Source: an uncultured Polaribacter sp.
Lineage (GTDB): Bacteria > Bacteroidota > Bacteroidia > Flavobacteriales > Flavobacteriaceae
Assembly: GCA_937936695.1 (NCBI GenBank)
Contig: CALHCK010000162.1
Span: 1-12,382 of the forward strand
DNA length: 12,382 bases
Reading direction: 5' to 3'
Shown: one piece after another, positions 1-8,095 of the stretch
How the letters are laid out: each line of letters begins with the position of its first letter
How positions within the stretch are numbered: position 1 is the first letter of the stretch
Position numbers and translations under genes: made by a program
The notes under the pieces: generated by a model
Told to the model about the DNA's origin: nothing
The model's input: the letters and a program-made list of their open reading frames with translations, nothing else
Databases searched by the model: none

Positions 1-1706
1 AAAGTTTTATTTTTTGGTAAGCTCTCTATAAAATAACCGTTAGGTATAACAAGCGTGGTAACATATTCTTTTAAGAATTTATGATTTATTTTTTTATCAT
101 AGTTTTTAGATTCATTTTTAACAAATTCTTTTTTTAAGTTAAAATCTAGATTTGGTTTTATATAAATAACATTTTCTATCTTTTTTATATGCCCTTTAGT
201 GTTGGTTGTAAAATTGATATTTAAATATGGCTTTTCTATGTTTAAGTTTTCATATTTGATGTTTTCAAAGGAGGTTTTTTTAGTACCGTATTTTAATTGA
301 TAGTACAGAAAACTTAAATCGTTTTTATCTTTATTTTCTAATTCGTGAAGAAATTCTAGTTTTTCGTATCCAGAAAGTGTGGACTTATGCGTACCTTTTA
401 ATGTAAGAGAATTAGTGTCTATTGTTAAATTAGATATAATTTCTGTTTTGTTTTTGTTTGGGTTTACTTCTGGTACTTTTATAATTTCAAAATCATTAGC
501 ACCTTTACTTATTAAAGCTTCTTTACCTTGTATAAACGGAGAAGGCAATCCGTATGTAAGATACTTAGCTGTGGCATCTAAAAATATAGGCTTACCATTA
601 GTGTAAACAGTTGTAATCATATGATTATCGGCAATAGGTGTAGGTACATCATAATAACTATAAGGTTTTCTTCTTGTTCCAATCCAAGTTAATCCAGATT
701 TTATATTGGCATATTTTAGCATTTCATTTAAAATATTAGCCATATCCTTACAATCTCCATATTTTTTTAAATAAACCTGAAAAGCATCTCTAGGTATAAA
801 ACCATTTAAACCATCTTCAAAGGCAACGTAATTAATATTGTTTTGTACATAGTAATATATTTTTTCAATCTTTTCTTGCTCAGTTTGTAAGCCGTCAATT
901 ATATCTAGAGTAATTGCTTTTAAACCAGCATTACTAAAATCTTTAGTAGCTATTAAACTAGTGTACCATTTATATAAATCTTTAGGCTCAGATAAAATAT
1001 TTATTTTTTTGTCTTTGTAAGTATAAGATTTTATATAAACTATAATCTGAGGGATATAATAGAATGGAGAAAGATCATAATGCCTATTAATTTTTGGAAT
1101 TGAATTTGTAGTCCATTTGTAAATAGTTTCTTTGTCTTGTTTAACTACTTTAAGTGCTGTATTTGTTGTATCTATATTAAATGTTTTATATGCTATTTCT
1201 ACATTGTTAGGTACACTAACACTAAATTCTCCTTTAACTAAGGGTGTATTTTGAGTAATAGTAAAAGCGGGTAAAAAATGCGGGTCGTTAATATTTTTAG
1301 TGTAATCTAAATGCGTTATAGAACCTTTTTTTACATTAGGAAAAATAAAACTTTTTTCCTTTTGATCATTAAAGAATATACCATTAATTAAAACGTCTTT
1401 ATCTGTAAAACTACTTACAAATGTACTAGTATTGTTATTAAGTGTTGTAGCTTGTATATTTTTTATTGTACTAAAAGTATTATAACTAACACTTTGTTTT
1501 GCATGAGAAAGCTGATTTGTAGTTAAAAAAAGATTTTTCTTTTTTACGTGTTCTGTAATTTTAAAATTGCCTTTTTTATTAGAAATTTTTATGTGCCTAT
1601 AAAGTTTTAGGGTTATTACATCTTCGTTAGGATAAAGTTCAGAGTAATTTTGTGAATAAAAATTAATATTAACAAATATTAAAATAAAGAATAATGTTTT
1701 TTTCAA
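1..1706 (-). CDS. Exported DUF3857/transglutaminase-like protein (3' end outside window)
   Basis: An open frame of 568 codons runs on the minus strand without a stop and leaves the window at base 1. The predicted N-terminus (MKKTLFFILIFVNINFYSQN) is a signal peptide, so the protein is probably periplasmic or envelope-associated. Residues about 20-240 fit the beta-rich DUF3857 domain. Residues about 265-380 form a transglutaminase/protease-like core with a complete apparent triad: Cys319 in YGDCKDMAN, His362 in ADNHM, and Asp377 in FLDATAKY. The remaining C-terminal part is beta-rich. The start is a TTG at 1704-1706; no ATG gives a signal peptide, and an in-frame stop lies upstream at 1761-1763. 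Another TTG at 1725-1727 is possible but falls inside the likely promoter. In Bacteroidota such proteins are common and mostly uncharacterised; the substrate is unknown, and the fold may act as a peptidase or amidase rather than a cross-linking enzyme. The family call is confident. Confidence 0.85.
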   Translation of the reverse strand, partial: MKKTLFFILIFVNINFYSQNYSELYPNEDVITLKLYRHIKISNKKGNFKITEHVKKKNLFLTTNQLSHAKQSVSYNTFSTIKNIQATTLNNNTSTFVSSFTDKDVLINGIFFNDQKEKSFIFPNVKKGSITHLDYTKNINDPHFLPAFTITQNTPLVKGEFSVSVPNNVEIAYKTFNIDTTNTALKVVKQDKETIYKWTTNSIPKINRHYDLSPFYYIPQIIVYIKSYTYKDKKINILSEPKDLYKWYTSLIATKDFSNAGLKAITLDIIDGLQTEQEKIEKIYYYVQNNINYVAFEDGLNGFIPRDAFQVYLKKYGDCKDMANILNEMLKYANIKSGLTWIGTRRKPYSYYDVPTPIADNHMITTVYTNGKPIFLDATAKYLTYGLPSPFIQGKEALISKGANDFEIIKVPEVNPNKNKTEIISNLTIDTNSLTLKGTHKSTLSGYEKLEFLHELENKDKNDLSFLYYQLKYGTKKTSFENIKYENLNIEKPYLNINFTTNTKGHIKKIENVIYIKPNLDFNLKKEFVKNESKNYDKKINHKFLKEYVTTLVIPNGYFIESLPKNKT

Positions 1707-1724
1707 TGTATAAAATTTAAGGAG

Positions 1725-1732
1725 CAAACTTA
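1725..1732 (-). promoter_or_regulatory. Candidate -7 promoter element for the transglutaminase-like gene
   Basis: On the minus strand the sequence reads TAAGTTTG, matching the Bacteroidota -7 consensus TAnnTTTG. Its last base is 19 nt upstream of the TTG start, implying a leader of only about 10-12 nt. I see no TTG -33 element at the usual distance, only a TTA, so the call rests on the -7 box and its position. Confidence 0.35.
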
Positions 1733-1799
1733 ATAAAATTAAGAATATTATAACTGTGCTTTATTTACTAGTTTATAGTCTAAATAGTATCGTATTACT

Positions 1800-1807
1800 T
1801 ATTTTTG
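1800..1807 (+). promoter_or_regulatory. Candidate -7 promoter element for the ABC exporter gene
   Basis: TATTTTTG matches TAnnTTTG and ends 23 bases before the ATG at 1830. No TTG -33 element is present 17-23 nt upstream. The divergent spacer 1707-1829 must hold promoters for both flanking genes, which supports the placement. Confidence 0.35.
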
Positions 1808-1829
1808 TTTTAAATATCTACATTAAATT

Positions 1830-3596
1830 ATGCGCCATTTAGCAAAATCATCAACAAGTAAATCTAAACCAAAAGTAACTTTAAAACATGCTTTTAAAAC
1901 TATTATTTGGCCAAAGAGAAAATTAGTGTTTATAGGTTTATTTTTAATTGTAATTAGAGGTTTAGCTGGTTTGGTATTGCCTTGGCAAAGTAAATTATTG
2001 TTAGATGATGTTGTGCCAAATAAAGATTATAAAGGATTGTACACGTTAATAGCAATAGTAATTGCAGCAATAACTATACAAGCAGCTACATCATTTTTAT
2101 TAACCCGCATATTAAGTATACAAGCACAATATTTAATAAGAGAATTACGAGTACAAGTACAAAAAAAGGTATTAGCATTACCTATCAGTTTCTTTGATAA
2201 TACCAAATCTGGTGCCCTAGTATCTAGAATTATGAGTGATGTTGAAGGAGTAAGGAATCTTATTGGTACAGGTTTGGTACAATTAGTTGGTGGTACATTT
2301 ACAGCAATTGTTTCACTAATAATTTTAATAAAACTAAATCCTTGGATGACACTTTTTGTGTTTGTACCACTCTCTATATTTGCTTATATCGCTTTGCGTG
2401 CTTTTAAATATATCCGTCCAATTTTTAGAAAACGAGCAAAAATAAATGCTGAGGTAAAAGGACGTTTAACAGAAACTTTAGCTGGAGTTAGGGTAATAAA
2501 AGCTTTTAATGCAGAAGAACAGGAAACTAAAGTTTTTGAGGCAGGAGCAGATAGGATATATGATAACGTAAAAAAGAGCTTAACAGCAACAGCTCTTATG
2601 ACAAGTTCTTCAACCTTTTTAATTGGTATTGCAACAACAGGTATTATGGGTATTGGTGGTTATTATATGATGCAAGATGATATGACAACAGGAGATTTTC
2701 TGTTTTTTACACTTGTATTAGGTTTTATGATTGCTCCTATAGTACAAATGAGTAATATCGGGAGTCAGTTAACAGAAGCTTTAGCAGGTTTAGATAAAAC
2801 AGAAGAGTTAATGAATTTAGCTACTGAAGATGATGATAAAAACCGAACAGAAGTATTAAAAAGTGTTAAAGGAGATATTGCTTTTAAAGATGTGTCTTTT
2901 GCTTACGAAAAAGATAATAAGGTATTACATAATATTAATTTTACAGCAAAAGCTGGTTCTGTAACAGCATTGGTTGGGAGTTCTGGTTCTGGAAAATCAA
3001 CAATAGCAGGTTTATCGGCTACTTTTTTAAACCCTTTATCAGGGCAGGTTACTATAGATGATATTGATTTGTCTACCGTTAAATTGTCTAGTTATAGAAA
3101 ACACCTAGGGGTAGTGTTGCAAGATGAATTTTTATTTGAAGGAAGTATTAGAGATAATATTATGTTTCCAAGACCTGATGCTACTGAAGAAGAACTTTAT
3201 AAAGCTGTAAAAGCTGCTTATGTTAACGAATTTACAGATAGGTTTGATGATGGGTTAGATACTTTAATAGGGGAGCGTGGAGTAAAATTATCTGGAGGTC
3301 AGCGACAACGTTTGGCAATTGCTCGTGCAATTTTAGCAGATCCTAAAATTGTAATTTTAGATGAAGCAACTTCTAATTTAGATACAGAAAGTGAAGCCTT
3401 AATTCAAAAAAGTTTAAACCAATTAGTTAAAGATAGAACTACTGTTGTAATAGCGCACCGTTTAAGTACTATAAAAAAAGCAGATCAAATTTTAGTTATT
3501 GAAACAGGAAAAATTGTAGAAAGAGGAAATCATGATGAATTGATAGCTCAAAAAGGTAGGTATTACGATTTGTATACGTACCAAGCTAAAATTTAA
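1830..3596 (+). CDS. MsbA-type ABC exporter (fused membrane and ATPase domains)
   Basis: This 588-residue half-transporter has the usual MsbA/MDR-type length and order. The transmembrane domain spans about residues 30-310 with six predicted helices (about 33-52, 68-92, 145-168, 172-190, 255-280, 290-310). The nucleotide-binding domain spans about 348-585. ATPase motifs are intact: an aromatic A-loop at Tyr359, Walker A GSSGSGKST (383-391), a Q-loop around Gln431, signature LSGGQ (488-492), Walker B VILDE with its catalytic Glu512, the D-loop SNLD, and the switch His543. The protein should form a homodimer, or a heterodimer with a partner not seen here, in the inner membrane and export a hydrophobic substrate. 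Lipid A-core flipping as by MsbA is possible, but related exporters for drugs or other lipids share these motifs and Bacteroidota carry several paralogs, so no gene symbol is given. It is transcribed alone and converges on the aminotransferase gene. Confidence 0.93.
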   Translation: MRHLAKSSTSKSKPKVTLKHAFKTIIWPKRKLVFIGLFLIVIRGLAGLVLPWQSKLLLDDVVPNKDYKGLYTLIAIVIAAITIQAATSFLLTRILSIQAQYLIRELRVQVQKKVLALPISFFDNTKSGALVSRIMSDVEGVRNLIGTGLVQLVGGTFTAIVSLIILIKLNPWMTLFVFVPLSIFAYIALRAFKYIRPIFRKRAKINAEVKGRLTETLAGVRVIKAFNAEEQETKVFEAGADRIYDNVKKSLTATALMTSSSTFLIGIATTGIMGIGGYYMMQDDMTTGDFLFFTLVLGFMIAPIVQMSNIGSQLTEALAGLDKTEELMNLATEDDDKNRTEVLKSVKGDIAFKDVSFAYEKDNKVLHNINFTAKAGSVTALVGSSGSGKSTIAGLSATFLNPLSGQVTIDDIDLSTVKLSSYRKHLGVVLQDEFLFEGSIRDNIMFPRPDATEEELYKAVKAAYVNEFTDRFDDGLDTLIGERGVKLSGGQRQRLAIARAILADPKIVILDEATSNLDTESEALIQKSLNQLVKDRTTVVIAHRLSTIKKADQILVIETGKIVERGNHDELIAQKGRYYDLYTYQAKI

Positions 3597-3605
3597 AAGT
3601 ATAAA

Positions 3606-4787
3606 CTAACTAAGAACTTCATCTATAGATTTTTTTATAATATTACATCCTTTAATAATTTCATCATCAGAAATTGTTAGTGGAGGGGTAATTCTCATAG
3701 CACATCCTTCAAATAATAAAAAGAAAAGTATTAGTCCGTTGTCCATACATTTATGAATAATTTTAGCTGCTAAATCAGGAGTGTCAACCATTGCAGAAAG
3801 CATCAATCCTTTTCCTCTTATTTCTTTAATTTCAGGGTGATTAAGGTGCTTTTTTATTAAATTTTCTTTGTGTAAAGTACTTTCTATTAATTTATGTTGA
3901 TCAATTTCTTTTAAGGTTGCGCAACCTGCTGCTGCTATTACAGGATGGCCAGCAAAAGTAGAAATATGCCCTAGCTTAGGATTATCTTTTAATAAACTCA
4001 TGTGTTTGGTATTTGCTATAAAAGCGCCAATTGGCATACCACCACCCAATCCTTTACCAGTAATTATAATATCTGGTGTAGTATTGTAATTCTCGAAACC
4101 CCAAAATTTTCCAGTTCTTCCTATTCCTGTCTGAATTTCATCTAAAATAAGTAAAGCACCAACCTCTAAACAACGGTTTTTTACAGCTAATAAATAGTTG
4201 TCTTTAGGTTCTATAAAACCTGCACCGCCTTGTATTGTTTCTAAAATTACAGCAGCTGTTTTATGAGTAATTTTTTGTAAATCTTCTTTGTTATTAAATT
4301 CTATAAAATTAACACCAGGTATTAAAGGTCTAAAAGCAGCATTTTGTTTTTCAACACCAGAAACACTCATAGATCCCATGGTGTTTCCGTGGTAAGACTT
4401 TTTAGCTGCAATAACCTCAAACCTATTGGTTACTCTTTTAGCTAATTTTAAAGCTCCTTCTGTTGCTTCTGTACCAGAGTTTGTTATATATACCGAATTT
4501 AATTCTTTAGGTGAATTTTTAACTAACAATTTACATAATTCCACCTGAGGTTTTTGTATAAATTCTCCATACACCATTACATGGGCATAGGTGTCTAATT
4601 GATTTTTTATAGCTTCTGTAACTCTAGGATTATTATGGCCAACACTATTTGCTGATACTCCTGCAACAAAATCTAAATATTGTTTACCAGACGTATCATA
4701 TATGTATGAGCCTTTGGCTTTTTTAATTTCTATAGCTAACGGATGAGGTGATGTTTGTGCCTGAAATTGAAAAAAATCTGATTTCAT
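3606..4787 (-). CDS. Class-III PLP-dependent aminotransferase (ArgD/GabT-like)
   Basis: This is a 393-residue fold-type I aminotransferase of class III. Visible features are the phosphate-binding SGTEATE (104-110), the aromatic cofactor-stacking YHG (132-134), the acidic LDEIQTGIGRTG stretch with Asp216 (pyridine N) and Gln219, and the Schiff-base Lys245 in ITGKGLGGGMPIGA. It should transfer the amino group of an omega-amino donor (acetylornithine, ornithine, GABA or similar) to 2-oxoglutarate; motifs alone do not choose the substrate. I place the start at the ATG at 4785-4787, which gives the family-typical N-terminus MKSDFFQFQAQTSPHPLAIE. The frame stays open to a TTG at 4862, but that would overlap the upstream gene and add a lysine/arginine-rich stretch foreign to the family. 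The gene follows the ostA-like gene by 20 bases, so the two are probably co-transcribed. I take this pairing to be common in Flavobacteriia, though its functional reason is unclear. Confidence 0.92.
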   Translation of the reverse strand: MKSDFFQFQAQTSPHPLAIEIKKAKGSYIYDTSGKQYLDFVAGVSANSVGHNNPRVTEAIKNQLDTYAHVMVYGEFIQKPQVELCKLLVKNSPKELNSVYITNSGTEATEGALKLAKRVTNRFEVIAAKKSYHGNTMGSMSVSGVEKQNAAFRPLIPGVNFIEFNNKEDLQKITHKTAAVILETIQGGAGFIEPKDNYLLAVKNRCLEVGALLILDEIQTGIGRTGKFWGFENYNTTPDIIITGKGLGGGMPIGAFIANTKHMSLLKDNPKLGHISTFAGHPVIAAAGCATLKEIDQHKLIESTLHKENLIKKHLNHPEIKEIRGKGLMLSAMVDTPDLAAKIIHKCMDNGLILFFLLFEGCAMRITPPLTISDDEIIKGCNIIKKSIDEVLS

Positions 4788-4807
4788 ATAATGAGTGTTT
4801 AAAACAA

Positions 4808-6316
4808 TTATTTTTTTAGGAATATATCTTCTTTTCTTTTTGGTTGTTCTGTTTCTCTCCAAATAAAACCATTTAGTTTTCTGTCTTCTTCAGGATATTT
4901 AGAAGGAGGAAAGGTACTACCATCAGATTCTTTTAAATATTTAATACTTTCTATTTGTCCGTTAGCAAGTGTAAATTCAATATTACTAGAAACTTCTTTG
5001 GTAATGGTTTCTAAAGTAGAAGTTTCTTCATTTCTATTAAAATACACAGATTCTGCATTTCCCTTTACTAAAAGCAAACGTAATTTGTTTTCTTTAAATT
5101 TACCAAACATATTTCTCCCTTTAATTTGGTTAAAGTTATTAGAAGACAAAGAATCTTTAGAAACAATAAAAGCATTATTTAAAACTTTTAAAGAGTCTAA
5201 TTTTTCTGTTTCTGTATTAGATGTTAAATGAATTGTATCTCCGGTTATTTGATTTTGGTCTGACCAAATAACTGGTTTTTTAAACATTCTTGTAAGCCCC
5301 GTATTTTGATCTGTATGAATGGAGTCACATTTCCCTTGCAAATCAGATTTAAATATTTTTACGTTATGATACGTTCTAACCACTCGTTGTTCTGGTTTAC
5401 CGGTAACAAGTAAAGTATCTCCATGTACAAACATAGAATCTTTATCTATTATAGAAATAGCAACTGCTTTTTTTACGATGAAAAGCGAATCTTTTAATTC
5501 AAAAATTTCAGCATAATTTCCTTTAGTAACAAAATTTTGTACAGTGTCTATTACCTGAATGTTATTTGTTGCAGAAGCAAAGCCTCTATCTTTATCATAA
5601 TACAAGCTATCCCCCTCAATAGTCCTTTCTTTTAGATAAATCTTCGCATTTTTTACAAAATGAGAAATATTTGTTTTGGTGTTGTAGAACCCTTTTTCGC
5701 AATAGATTTTATTATCATTTTTAGTATTTGTAATGGTAGAAGGACCATATAGATAAGTAATTCCGGAGTCTGTATAATAGTCTAAATGATTCGATTTTAA
5801 ATGATGATCTGGATTAACAACCGTAACATTTGTAGTAGCTTTAAATTGATTGTTTTCTAAGAAATAATTACCATTTTTACTTTTTAAAGTATTGGTTTCA
5901 TCTTTAATAACTGCGTGATTTTTATAATACAATTTTTGATTAATTCTATCAAAATTAAGTGTATCTGTAGTCAACGTCATTGTAGGATCTTTTAAAACCA
6001 CATCTCCCCAAGATAATGCTTGTTTAGAGTTCGCATCATAATCTGCATAATTACTTGTTTGCGTAATGGTGTCTCCTTGTTTTATTAAAACATCACCAAT
6101 GGCCCTAAAAAAGTTTTTGTTTTTGTAATAAAATGCTTGTTTACAAGTTAAAACAATACCTTCGTGTATCATCTCTACGTTCCCCAAAAGTATGGTAGCA
6201 CCAGGATATTTTTTCTCATCAGCTTCCTGAATTTCGGCTTTGTATGTAATTCTTTTTGTTTGAGAGAATACGTTAGGTAGTGTAAAAAGAAAAAATAAGA
6301 TAAATATTTTTTTCAA
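4808..6316 (-). CDS. OstA-like (LptA/LptD N-domain) exported protein
   Basis: This 502-residue protein starts with a signal peptide (KKIFILFFLFTLPNVFSQ) followed by a long series of short beta-strand repeats. Typical units read 'GNVEMIHEGIVLTCKQAFYY', 'GDVLIKQGDTITQTSNYADY' and 'GDTLLVTGKPE', each ending in a small polar turn. This is the pattern of the OstA/LptA jelly-roll that carries lipopolysaccharide across the periplasm. It is much longer than E. coli LptA and lacks an obvious C-terminal LptD barrel, which fits the Bacteroidota 'OstA-like protein' group. A role in LPS transport is inferred from the fold. The start is TTG: an in-frame TGA lies at 6329-6331, no ATG lies between it and the signal peptide, and the first internal Met is residue 49, beyond the signal. 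The gene leads the operon with the aminotransferase. Confidence 0.85.
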   Translation of the reverse strand: MKKIFILFFLFTLPNVFSQTKRITYKAEIQEADEKKYPGATILLGNVEMIHEGIVLTCKQAFYYKNKNFFRAIGDVLIKQGDTITQTSNYADYDANSKQALSWGDVVLKDPTMTLTTDTLNFDRINQKLYYKNHAVIKDETNTLKSKNGNYFLENNQFKATTNVTVVNPDHHLKSNHLDYYTDSGITYLYGPSTITNTKNDNKIYCEKGFYNTKTNISHFVKNAKIYLKERTIEGDSLYYDKDRGFASATNNIQVIDTVQNFVTKGNYAEIFELKDSLFIVKKAVAISIIDKDSMFVHGDTLLVTGKPEQRVVRTYHNVKIFKSDLQGKCDSIHTDQNTGLTRMFKKPVIWSDQNQITGDTIHLTSNTETEKLDSLKVLNNAFIVSKDSLSSNNFNQIKGRNMFGKFKENKLRLLLVKGNAESVYFNRNEETSTLETITKEVSSNIEFTLANGQIESIKYLKESDGSTFPPSKYPEEDRKLNGFIWRETEQPKRKEDIFLKK

Positions 6317-6332
6317 AATAATAAGTTTTCAG

Positions 6333-6340
6333 CAAAAATA
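6333..6340 (-). promoter_or_regulatory. Candidate -7 promoter element for the ostA-like operon
   Basis: On the minus strand TATTTTTG matches TAnnTTTG exactly. It ends 17 nt upstream of the TTG start, so transcripts would carry a leader of roughly 10 nt. No clear -33 TTG is visible. The arrangement closely resembles that of the other TTG-started gene, at 1706. Confidence 0.4.
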
Positions 6341-6533
6341 ATGAAAAGAAAATGGCTACCTATTAAAGAAAAGTGAAATTTAAAAGCAGACCCTAAACAA
6401 TTCTTTTTTTTTGTAATAAAAAAAACTGTTGTTTCCCTTTTAAAAATGAGGCAGAATAAAAACAAGTTTAACAAACATGATAAATACTTTTACTAGTATT
6501 AAAGTTTCATTATTTTTATAAAAAATTTAAAAG

Positions 6534-8063
6534 ATGACTAACAACGAAGAGTTTTTAGATTTTATTAATAAAGGCTACACCACAAAAGGAGATTTTATAG
6601 CACTTGGTGCTGCAATGTTAGCAGAAGAAACTATAACAAATGCCATTGTAAAAGTTCCTTTAAAAACAATAAACAGACATGGTTTAATTGCTGGAGCTAC
6701 GGGTACAGGAAAAACCAAAACGTTACAAGTTTTAGCAGAAAATCTCTCAGAAAAAGGAGTTCCTGTTTTATTAATGGATATTAAAGGAGATTTATCTGGT
6801 TTAGCAAAAGCAAGCCCAGGGCACACAAAAATAGATGAAAGACATGCTAAAATTGGTTTTCCTTTTCAATCTCAAAAATTTCCAATAGAAGTTTTAACAA
6901 TTTCTGAGCAAGAAGGTACAAGAATGCGTGCTACAGTATCTGAATTTGGTCCTGTTTTACTATCTAGAATCTTAGATTTAACAGAAACTCAGAGTGGTAT
7001 TGTTGCTATTATTTTTAAATATTGTGACGATAATAAATTACCTTTATTAGATATAAAAGATTTTAAAAAGGTATTACAGTTTATAACACAAGAGGGTAAA
7101 GAAGAAATTAAAAACGAATACGGAAGAATTTCTACAGCTAGTACTGGTGCTATTTTAAGAAAAATTATAGAAATAGAACAACAAGGTGGTGATTTGTTTT
7201 TTGGTGAAAAATCTTTTGAAGTAGAAGATTTGGTAAGAAAAGATGAAGATGGTAAGGGGATTATTTCTGTATTGCGTTTAACAGATATACAAGATAAGCC
7301 TAAACTATTTTCTACATTTATGTTACAACTTTTAGCTGAAGTGTATGAAACTTTCCCCGAACAAGGAGATGCAGACAAACCAGAATTGGTTATTTTTATA
7401 GATGAAGCACATTTGGTTTTTGAAGAAGCTTCTAAAGCGCTATTAAACCAAATAGAAAGTATTGTAAAGTTAATTCGTTCTAAAGGAATAGGTTTGTATT
7501 TTGTAACACAAAATCCTAAAGATGTACCAGAAGATATTTTAGCGCAATTAGGGTTAAAAATTCAGCATGCTTTAAGAGCTTTTACAGCTAAAGATAGAAA
7601 AGCAATTAAACTAGCAGCAGAAAATTATCCAACTTCAGATTATTATGATACTAAAGAAGTACTAACGCAGTTAGGTATAGGAGAAGCATTGGTTTCTGTT
7701 TTAAATGAAAAAGGAATTCCTACTCCGCTGGCAAGAACTATGTTACGTGCTCCTATGAGTAGAATGGATGTGTTAACAGAAAAAGAATTAAAAAGTGTTA
7801 TTAATAACTCGAGGCTTTTTTACAAATACAACGAAAATTTAGATAGAGAAAGTGCATACGAATTGTTGCAATCTAAAATAGAAAAAATTAATATTGCAGA
7901 AGAGAAAGCAATAAAAGAAGAGGCTGATAAAAAAGCGAAAGCCAAAAGTACTCAAAGAGTTTCTTCTAGAAAAAGTACAAGACAAAATCCGTTAGTAAAA
8001 GTGTTAACTAGCGCTACTTTTATTAGAGCTGCTTTCGGAATTTTAAAGAAAGTATTAAAGTAA
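6534..8063 (+). CDS. HerA-like DUF853 ATPase (YjgR family)
   Basis: This 509-residue P-loop ATPase belongs to the HerA/FtsK superfamily. It has Walker A GATGTGKT (54-61), the family-typical MDIKGDLSGLAKA (81-93), Walker B VIFIDEAH with catalytic Glu291 (286-293), and a polar sensor-like FVTQNPKDVP (323-332). Basic residues in HALRAFTAKDRKA (346-358) could provide an arginine finger in a ring. This matches DUF853, whose E. coli member is YjgR, a family without a settled function. A charged Lys/Glu/Ser linker (about 455-485) is followed by a basic, partly hydrophobic C-terminal helix; I believe similar tails occur in relatives. Unlike HerA of nuclease-coupled systems, no NurA, Sir2 or DUF4297 partner is nearby. 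It heads a plus-strand run with a lipoprotein (32-base gap) and a two-TM protein. The ATG at 6534 lacks a clear Shine-Dalgarno, as usual here. The 217-base spacer upstream is AT-rich and shows no full consensus promoter for this gene. Confidence 0.9.
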   Translation: MTNNEEFLDFINKGYTTKGDFIALGAAMLAEETITNAIVKVPLKTINRHGLIAGATGTGKTKTLQVLAENLSEKGVPVLLMDIKGDLSGLAKASPGHTKIDERHAKIGFPFQSQKFPIEVLTISEQEGTRMRATVSEFGPVLLSRILDLTETQSGIVAIIFKYCDDNKLPLLDIKDFKKVLQFITQEGKEEIKNEYGRISTASTGAILRKIIEIEQQGGDLFFGEKSFEVEDLVRKDEDGKGIISVLRLTDIQDKPKLFSTFMLQLLAEVYETFPEQGDADKPELVIFIDEAHLVFEEASKALLNQIESIVKLIRSKGIGLYFVTQNPKDVPEDILAQLGLKIQHALRAFTAKDRKAIKLAAENYPTSDYYDTKEVLTQLGIGEALVSVLNEKGIPTPLARTMLRAPMSRMDVLTEKELKSVINNSRLFYKYNENLDRESAYELLQSKIEKINIAEEKAIKEEADKKAKAKSTQRVSSRKSTRQNPLVKVLTSATFIRAAFGILKKVLK

Positions 8064-8095
8064 TTATCATCAATAAAAACAATAAATTTAACAAA

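Noticed and set aside
379..606. 75-codon open frame on the plus strand
   Set aside because: It lies opposite the transglutaminase-like gene, whose catalytic motifs prove the minus-strand frame.
4788..4862. N-terminal extension of the aminotransferase to a TTG at 4862
   Set aside because: It would overlap the ostA-like gene and add a Lys/Arg-rich stretch foreign to the family; the ATG at 4787 gives a typical N-terminus.
4998..5231. 77-codon open frame on the plus strand
   Set aside because: Antisense shadow of the ostA-like gene with no signal, promoter or family features.
6989..7378. 129-codon open frame on the minus strand
   Set aside because: Antisense to the HerA-like ATPase; Ser/Ile-rich composition typical of a complementary frame.
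6534..8063. HerA-like ATPase as part of a phage defence system
   Set aside because: The protein matches the widespread DUF853/YjgR type, and no Sir2, DUF4297, NurA or other nuclease partner is adjacent. I keep only the neutral three-gene observation.
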